Positions 57,065-64,000 of a stretch of 64,000 bases of DNA are shown piece after piece (position 1 is the first letter of the stretch; the number at the start of each line of letters is the position of its first letter). The notes below the pieces were generated by a model. It worked only from the letters and a program-made list of their open reading frames with translations, was not told the origin of the DNA and searched no databases. Origin of the DNA: Puccinia triticina (Eukaryota; Basidiomycota; Pucciniomycetes; Pucciniales; Pucciniaceae); assembly GCF_026914185.1 (NCBI RefSeq), contig NC_070563.1, forward strand, positions 3,989,001 through 4,053,000, given 5' to 3'. The position numbers and the translations under genes are program-made.

Positions 57065-57640
57065 AATCAAAGAGAATACCTCTTGATGACCAACTGACCG
57101 GTCGTTGAAAGGGATAAAACCTCTTGATGACCAGCTGACCGGTCATTGAAGAGGATAAAACCTCTTGATGACCGTTTAGCCGGTCATTGAAGAGCCTGCA
57201 ACCTCTTGATGACTGGTCAGCCTGTCATCAAAGAGACTACACTCTCAATGACCGGTCAGCCGGTCATCAAAGAGGCTACACTCTCAGCTGGTCATTGAAG
57301 AGGATAAAGGCTCTCAATGACCTGTCAGCCGGCCATTGAAGAGGATAAAACCTCTCAATGATGGGTCAGCCAGTCATCAAAAGCGCTACAACCTCTTGAT
57401 GACAGGCCAGCCGGCCATCAAAGAGGATAAAACCTCGTGATGACTGGTCAGCCGGCCATCAAAGAGGATAAAACCTCTTGATGACTGGTCAGCCAGCCAT
57501 TGAAGAGGATAAAACCTCTTGATGACTGGTCAGCCAGCCATGGAAGAGGATAAAACCTCTTGATGACCCGTCAGCAGGCCATTGAAGAGGACAAAACCTC
57601 TTGATGACCAGTCAGCCGGCCATCAAAGGTGATACCCGGG
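57065..57640. repeat. regular dyad array, about 40-base unit
   Basis: About 14 near-identical units of the type AACCTCTTGATGACTGGTCAGCCGGCCATCAAAGAGGATAA (broken here as half-sites TTGATGACTGG and CCGGCCATCAA). This is the most regular array in the window and ends directly at the truncated gene that follows. Confidence 0.88.
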
Positions 57641-57649
57641 TACTCCCCC

Positions 57650-60091
57650 CCCTATGCACGGATTGAGTAATGAATTGGGATCATTCTTGATCAGATCTGC
57701 TATGTATTGTGGAATAACGGCGGTCAGATGCGCCGGAATTGGCTCGTTCTTCTTTTTAAGTTTCTTCTTCAGTCTTTTTGATTGGTAAATTTCCGATGCG
57801 AAATGACGATTGAGTTGATCTCGAACGCCACATTCAATTGAAAGTTTATCGGATGCTTTTTTGATTTTCTTCTTTTTCACCAATTCCCAGATTGCCTTGG
57901 AATCTTTGATCATCTTAGGCAAAGACCGGTGTTGATTGAAAGCCTAATCAATCAAAGAGAGAATGATATCAGGAAGCTGGAACAACTTGATAAGCAAATG
58001 AGGGGGGAATAATAAATACCTGAGTTCCATGCAAGCTAATCTGTAAGAACTCCCTCAGGTATTTCATTGTCACTTTTTCAACTAGACTAGGAGCAGAAAG
58101 CACACAAGATCGACACGGATTGAGGGAGGAAAAAGGTACCGGAGTATTTGTAATCTCGGCGTGCATCGGAGAGTCCGCAAGGAAGGACATCACCGGGGTC
58201 ATAACCAAGACCTCCTCCCGGAGACCAATATCATACGCATCAAATCCTCAAGAGGACATTTGACTGCAAAATAACCCATTTTCAGTTCGGAATCCACATC
58301 ACATAAACGGAATGAATTATTCACTTGAGTTCTGGGACAATCAACTGTCCCATTTCCAAAGGACCGGCGGTGTTTGATGTGCACAAGAAGTGGCAATGGA
58401 ATTCTTGGTTTGAAATCGCCGGAGGAAGTCCGGCCAACGTAAAATAATATGAAACATGCTTGTTCCATTGTTTTGACACATTCCCGGAAGTGTCATTGCA
58501 GTAAAGGCTTATTGGTGTGTGTCGAATGATCCTCTTGTGCGCTTTGGTCCTCCAGGGATTAGGCAGAGGTATTTTGGTCACTTGACCACAGTGGAACTCT
58601 TGATGGAGAGATGATGTGTATGGTAATCTCAAATAAAATCAGGAAATGGCAGTCACTCGAATAGAATATGAATTAAAAGTGCACAAACCTTCCATGAAAC
58701 TTCCGCAAACTTCCGCCAATTTCTTTCCCTTCTTAGTCTTTATTTCCGAGTAAATTGATCCCAATTTTCCAACGGGTAATGTTATCAAATTAGGGTCTTC
58801 AAACCAAATGTTGGATGGAATCTGTATTACTAAGCTATCATTGCCGGTACTTGAGGTAATGGATGGCTTGAAGCACTTTGAATAAGTAGAACACTTGTAC
58901 TTATAGAAAAATATAGGAACAATAATATCTGAGGAGGATTTTTGCGTTACCGGTTCAAAAATGTAGTAATGCTGTTTATTTGAGGTACACATCTGGACGC
59001 TTTGAGTGCGCGAAAAGTCTTCCAACCATCTCCGGGACTGTGATAGCTTGAAAATATCTTTCCCTTTGGCATCAATGGGAAAAAAATGTAAATGTGGATT
59101 AACTAAAGGGTTGGCCAGTTCCTAAGAAACAAAACAGGGAATTTGTAAGTGAGATGATCAAAAAGAAAGCAAAAAATCCACGTACATGGGAGACAATGTT
59201 CTTCGCCGAAAGAGCAAAACAATTTTTCCCCGTACTAGCATTCTTTTGTGTTACTGGATAGTGGACAGCAGCACGTATCCTCTTTCTTTCTTGTCGCAAG
59301 GCTTCATATCCGGGAAGTTTTAGATTACATAATGTGAGGAGTACCACTCGTATGTGGTTGTAAATTGAGTGTGAGATAATTTTATGTAAGAACCCTACAA
59401 TCAAGGATCCCGCCAGATACTTTTTGAAGCAACACGGATGAATGTTAAAAAACTTTTGAGTGAGTTTTGGCTTCTCAGAGCTTACAAGTTTATTTCGGAA
59501 GGGATGCTAAGCTGATTTTTCTCCTTTTTCATCTTCTTTCTTTTCCTCTTTCCTCTCCTCTTTTTCTGAGCACTGATCATCGTCATCTTCCGGTAGCATA
59601 TCAGTCCAATCTAGTTCCCGATCGTCGTCGGAGTCATAGTATTCCTCGGCCGAGGCGGGTTTGTCAAATTCTTCAATTGGAGGCGGCATATCATTGGGCG
59701 GACTGTTGATTTCCATGTGTGTATCATCTTCTGCATTACCAAAATTCCTATCTAGAAACATCCCCTCGAAATCTTGATTCAAGTTTTCCTCTTCTTCCCA
59801 GACAGTACTGTTACTAGGACCTCCTTGCGATTGTACGTTATGGCCAACAGTAGAGTTCCCGGTATGAGAAAGCCTCTCCTTCTCGAGTGAAATGTAATAG
59901 CTCTTTGCTTTTAACAGATGGTTTCCGAGCCTTGAATGTTTGACTTTATTCTTCAGAGGCCGACTTTTACAAGGTTTGCAAACAAATCGTGGTCCATCGG
60001 GTGTTGTATATTTGTTAAAACCTTTTTGACCAGATTTAAAAATGTAAGTAATCTGTTTTCTCGAATTTATTTTGTTAGAATTTTCTAACAA
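57650..60091 (-). pseudogene. rust multicopy-family protein, 3'-truncated
   Basis: Minus-strand exons in order: 60091-59510 (zinc-binding FVCKPCKSRPLKN..HSRLGNHL, then an acidic tail PEDDDDQCSEKEE), 59404-59190 (VGFLHKIISHSIYNHIRVV, then CFALSAKNIVSH before a GTACGT donor), and 59124-58640 (ELANPLVNPHLHFFP, WLEDFSRTQSVQMC, VPIFFYKYKCSTYSKCF). Then 58632-58250 (NPWRTKAHKRIIRHTP, DTSGNVSKQWNKHVSYYF, EFHCHFLCTSN), 58208-58000 (FLADSPMHAEITNTP, LNPCRSCVLSAP) and 57922-57650 (GVRDQLNRHFASEIY, NSLLNPCI). I believe this is a large rust/basidiomycete protein family present in many copies, probably transposon-derived. The function is unknown. The protein breaks off where a dyad array begins, and no proper start codon is found at 60091. 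Confidence 0.6.
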
Positions 60092-60379
60092 TTATCATCC
60101 ACCAGGTTGTTTATGTGTCTCGCCATGGCCGTATTTTGACAAAGGAGGACCTTGGATGATATCTCAGGGTGCGTTGTGAGTAAAAAGGAATTCAAGCGAT
60201 TTGATGTCCTCTTTCCCTTTTCAGCGTTTCTGACATTTCAATTGTGACTTAAATTGTGTCACTTTTTCCAATTCACCCATCCCAGCCGTGGTCTCTCCTC
60301 CTCCACAACCTCATCTTTTCTCTTCTCATCCATCAGCCAATCAACACCTTCCAAAAAATTTAGTCTTCATCCCTTGACC

Positions 60380-60928
60380 ATGTCTGACAACGATGAAGAC
60401 AATGTTTCAAACATCTTTAACCATCCAGCCCCAAGTCAGATCAATGATGAAAACAACAGATCCACCAACGAGCCGAAAGAGACTGAACATTCCAAACTCT
60501 TTGACTGCGATGAATTGGGATTTGATCAAGATCGAGCCAAGTCAGATCAATGTATGGCAGATCCTGATGATCCGATGGACTCTCTGATTGAAGAGCTTCA
60601 AAACGATTTCCACCTCAATGATCACTTTGGTCCACTTGCTTCCAAAGCTGTTAAGGTCAGTCTTTTCATTATTGCTGTTTGTTACTCATCCTGCATTTTT
60701 TCTGAACAGTCTCCCCCCAAAGAGCATTACGCAAGATCCATCTATCTCATGAGTTTGATTGCGCAACATTTTGCGACTGAGCCCAAAACCACCGGAACAA
60801 CTACTCAGGATCCTTTTAAATTGAGTGATTCCACCAGGGGAGACTTTGACGCACTCTCCAGAGAGTGCCAGAGTCTAATTTTATGTTGTTCTGGGTCTGA
60901 TGTGAGTCAGATGTGGATTAGGAAATGA
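60380..60928 (+). CDS. hypothetical acidic protein
   Basis: ATG at 60380 in good context (GACCATGTCTG) opens MSDNDEDNVSNIFNHPAPSQ. An acidic first half ends in DSLIEELQNDFHLNDHFGPL. A probable intron (GTCAGT at 60657 to AACAG at about 60710) leads to SPPKEHYARSIYLMSLIAQH. The C-terminus from about 60840 (GDFDALSRECQSL) is encoded by sequence also present, inverted, near 11640-11680, so the true end may have been replaced by a repeat. It is divergent from the multicopy-family gene on its left. The family is not recognised; it may be the first part of a transposon protein. Confidence 0.4.
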   Translation: MSDNDEDNVSNIFNHPAPSQINDENNRSTNEPKETEHSKLFDCDELGFDQDRAKSDQCMADPDDPMDSLIEELQNDFHLNDHFGPLASKAVKVSLFIIAVCYSSCIFSEQSPPKEHYARSIYLMSLIAQHFATEPKTTGTTTQDPFKLSDSTRGDFDALSRECQSLILCCSGSDVSQMWIRK

Positions 60929-61323
60929 TTGATCAATTCTTCAGTAGTCAATGGGAAGTGTGTCAGAAGTGATGCAGAATTATCACAGGACCTTGTGCAA
61001 TATAAATTAATTACAATCTGTCATGAAATCATAGTTAATCAATGCCCAATTATTACTCATTTATGGTGAATTTCTGTTGATCAATTTCTCTATTTCAAAG
61101 GGGTTCCAGACAATGCCAATGTGACTTGCAGGTCTTTCATGGCTTTCTGACCAGTTTTTACTTGTAATGGAGCTGTGAAAGGCCCCTCCAGTGATCTGTC
61201 ACCCTAATGTGCGCGTGTACACAAAGGTGACATTGACAAAGTGGAAAAAAACTCACATGCATGTGCATGGAGACATTGGAAATCAAACAAACACAAAAAC
61301 AACTCACAAGCTTATACATGTTA
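60929..61323. other. intergenic, no gene seen
   Basis: AT-rich. It probably includes the part of the dispersed repeat that lies left of the retroelement insertion point in the other copy. Confidence 0.4.
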
Positions 61324-61805
61324 AGAAGCCAGGATGTCTATCTGAAATCTGGGACCACACACCTCCAAGCTTGACTTGACTCATATTTTCAACCTACTTT
61401 CATCCTTTTTTGGCTCAATTCTAGATGATACCGGCCTTCTTTAGGGAAATATGCCAATCCATATGGGCCTTTCACATCATTCTAACAGGGGTGTACATGT
61501 TGTTGATCTGCAGGAGGCCCAACCTGTGATTTGTAACAAACTTACACAAACGCACATGAAAGTTACATTAGCAAAGTGAAAACAATGACCACCTTCATGC
61601 GCATATAAATAACATGAATTGAACCCCAATAATTCATCTCAATTAACAAACAGTTCAAATTGAATTATGATTTGATTGTGGCCATTGTGTCTTAGTGGTT
61701 TCAACCGCATTCCAGTTGTTTTCCAGTTTACTTCTGCATGACTTCTGGATGGTTTATGCGTGAATCTAGGATCAGTTTCAGATCATTTGTGGATTAGTTC
61801 CAGAA
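61324..61805 (+). repeat. 482-bp dispersed repeat, copy 2
   Basis: Near-identical to 11092-11573 over its full length. It is cut after CCAGAA by a Helitron end, whereas copy 1 continues with TTTTTGATT, so copy 1 is a paralogous empty site. Confidence 0.88.
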
Positions 61806-61838
61806 CTAGAGGCCAAGGCGGCTCCGCCGCTGCAGGGC
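61806..61838 (-). mobile_element. Helitron 3' terminus (copy 4)
   Basis: On the minus strand: hairpin GCGGC/GCCGC, linker CTTGGCCT, CTAG end, host T next. The element extends right; its 5' end is not seen in the window. Confidence 0.78.
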
Positions 61839-62469
61839 ACCAATCCATCCTCCTTTCCTGCCAAAAAGCTCCCCAAGTCACCTCATTAGCCCTTCAATAT
61901 TTGGGTCACCATCCACTGATATTCCTCCCGCCCCCCCCCCCCCCCACTGGCCTATCCCAGCAGAAATCAACAGAAATTCTTCCTGAAGCAGGGCAAGCAG
62001 GGAATGGGTGTGTCACAATTCAGGAGACTTGAATGCATTCATTCAAATCATGGTTCTTGAGATTTTCAAACTTGGCCTTACAGCAACAGAGGAAACAAGC
62101 AGGCATTTCACCTCCCCAATTTGGAATGTTTGACCCCCTTTGCTATCCAAGCCGTCTTAATCACATCTCATGGAATAGCAGCCACATCAAAACACTCCTC
62201 ATATGGTATTTAGATTTTAAAAACTTACCTCACCCAGAATTTTATTCCATACTCGTTATTGGAATGTTGTCAATAAAAATGCTGCTTAATTTCTAATGGT
62301 ATAATATTTGGAAGTTATCCAAGTTTAAAATAGTAGATCTTTCTACACAATAAACAGTGCAAAATTATAAAAAGCCAAGAAGAAATTCATGTATTTATGA
62401 TCAGATGTATCAATACCACAGAATTTGGAAACAAATTATGAACTCAGCGCTCATCTGTGCACAGCTCAG
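61839..62469. other. Helitron interior, no gene seen
   Basis: AT-rich sequence with a C-run of about 17 near 61930. No motif-bearing frame. Confidence 0.4.
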
Positions 62470-63240
62470 CCAGCTCAGGGTGCGACTACACCACGGGGCG
62501 CCTTTTTGGAAAAGGCTGACATCCTGCGGATGCTTTGGGCTGAAAAGCGTCCGCATGATGTCCGGGGAGCATCCAGCAGATGCCAGGTGCACTGAGCATC
62601 ACTTGGACGCTTTTGGATGCGTCCAAGTGATGTTCAGCCCTCAAAGACATCATCTGGACATCCTGAGGGTCAACATCCATCGGACACTCTGGCTGGAGTG
62701 TCCGCTGGACATCCTGAGAGTCAACATCCATCGGACACTCTGGCTGGAGTGTCCAATGGATGTCAACCCAGTGTGCACTCAATATGAACCGCGAGTGCTG
62801 CTGTCAATCACACATGCCCCCTGCCGTAGTGGGGAAGGGCTGCCTCTGCCCGGGACCTCTGATGCTGCAGGTTGTGTGTTCAACACCCAGTCTTGTCAAC
62901 CACTGCAGCACCCGGGCCCGATTGCCCCCAGCACCCAATTGCATTGCCTCTGCCCCCCCGCTTATCAGCGCACGCGACACGGGGCCTGGTGCTGGTTGCA
63001 GGAGTGCGCAGGCCAGCGCACCTGGAGAATTATTTTTCCCATCTGCGGATGGTTTGTGATATCCGGCGGATGATTGGGTTACATCCAGCAGATGCTCCAA
63101 GACCATCCGGTGGATACTCAGCTGGGATACATCTGTATCCATCATGAAGAGTAACATCCCGCGGATGCTTCCTGCCCTGCAAGAGCCGGATGTCCAGGGA
63201 CATCTCCAAAAGGGTGTCCCATGGACATCCAGCACGACCC
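62470..63240. repeat. second dyad family (GGACATCC / CATCCG type)
   Basis: Alternating words GCGTCC, CATCCGCGGATG, ATGTCC and GGACATCC in both orientations. A 51-base unit beginning CTGGACATCCTGAG is tandemly repeated at about 62650-62760. This differs from the GATGACCGG dyads that take over at 63250. Confidence 0.6.
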
Positions 63241-64000
63241 GTGGTGTACACATGCGAATGACCGGTCTGAGGGGCCTCGGTCTTCCATCCATCCCTAAGA
63301 CCGGTCATCGCAGCGCTATACATGCGGATGACCGGCCTTCCGCAGGCCGGTCATCACAGCACTACACGTGCGGATGACCGGCCTGAGGGATTGAGGGACG
63401 ACTGAGGCGGATCATCCGCACGTGCAGTCTTGCAATAACAGGCCTGAGGAAGGCCGGTCATCCGCATGTATAGCGCTGCGATGACCGGTCTTAGGGATGG
63501 ATGGAAGACCGAGGCCCCTCAGACCAGTCATTCGCATGTGTAGTGCTGCGATGACTGGCCTGAGGGATGGCTGGAAGACCGATGCCGGTCATTGCTGGGT
63601 ACACATTGTGCCAGTCATTGGGTCTCAGTCCACTCGATGACTGGCGTGTGCCGGTCATCAAGTGGGTTGTTTACCCTCTCGATGGCCGGTGTGTGCCGGC
63701 ATTGAGAGGGTTGTGTACATACTCGATGACTGGCTTGTGCCAGTCATCGGGTCACATTCCACTCAATGACTGGCGTGTGCCGGTCATCGAGTGGGTTGTG
63801 TACCCACTCGATGACTGGTGTGTGCCGGCATCGAGAGGGTTGTGTACCCACTCGATAACCGGCGTGTGCTGGTCATCGAGTGTATTGAGACCCACTCAAT
63901 GACTGGCTTGTGCCAGTCATCGGGTCTCAGTCCACTCGATGAGCTGCGATGACCGGTCTTAGGGATGGATACCAAGGCCCCTCAGACCGGTCATTTGCAT
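63241..64000. repeat. dyad array running off the window
   Basis: Units of GCGGATGACCGG..CCGGTCATC with GCAGCGCTATACATGC spacers, then CTCGATGACTGGCGTGTGCCGGTCATCGAGTGG types with TTGTGTACC joints. CpG is mostly intact, so this block is comparatively fresh. Confidence 0.88.

Overview
The window looks like nuclear DNA of a rust fungus (Pucciniales, most likely a Puccinia-type genome). Host genes carry short GT-AG introns of about 65-90 bases. They include recognisable fungal orthologues (proteasome beta-5, a Ubp2-type ubiquitin protease). They sit as a gene island inside a large mass of nested transposons and palindromic repeats. The species call is an inference from gene style and repeat content; no marker gene settles it.

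Left part (1-29.8 kb) is almost all mobile and repetitive DNA. A broken ARS2/SERRATE-like fragment comes first, then a 1,970-bp palindromic terminal-inverted-repeat element (2297-4266) whose core is an array of GATGACCGG dyads. A Ty3/Gypsy chromovirus (4536-11091, with its 3' LTR) is split by a complete Helitron (5396-8677) whose removal rejoins the retroelement reading frame exactly. Further right are Helitron 3' ends, foldback elements, a long decayed relic of a dyad array (14.3-15.3 kb), a dead autonomous Helitron (Rep/Pif1-helicase, about 22.8-26.3 kb) itself interrupted by a small TIR element, and more dyad arrays.

Middle part (29.9-41.1 kb): a young, complete Ty3/Gypsy element on the minus strand with 468-bp LTRs differing at about 3 sites and a CCGG duplication. 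Its single gag-pol frame is broken only by three in-frame TGA codons. A RING-H2 gene (36311-37354) follows, then a Ty1/copia relic (38329-41037) with a tRNA-iMet anticodon-arm primer site and again three in-frame TGA codons.

Gene island (41.2-54.2 kb): a seven-exon type II membrane glycosyltransferase-like gene (-), a large Ubp2-type deubiquitinase (-) with an internal 214-bp tandem duplication and a damaged microexon at the catalytic cysteine, and the proteasome beta-5 gene PRE2 (+) sharing a roughly 115-bp divergent promoter with it. Then come a small membrane/coiled-coil gene (-), a hypothetical gene (+) and an FCP1/NIF-type HAD phosphatase (-) with one in-frame TGA. Deubiquitinase and proteasome subunit side by side, with a RING gene nearby, give the island a ubiquitin-proteasome flavour.

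Right part (54.2-64 kb): self-complementary mini-elements, a 405-bp hAT-type MITE with an 8-bp duplication, dyad arrays, a truncated rust multicopy-family gene (-), a hypothetical gene (+), a second copy of a 482-bp repeat cut by a Helitron end, and a dyad array that runs off the window.

The most unusual signal is the dispersed family of alternating dyads (GATGACCGG / CCGGTCATC separated by AGGAGT...ACTCCT). It recurs in at least ten places, inside two different TIR elements as well as free-standing, in a graded series of CpG-to-TpG decay.
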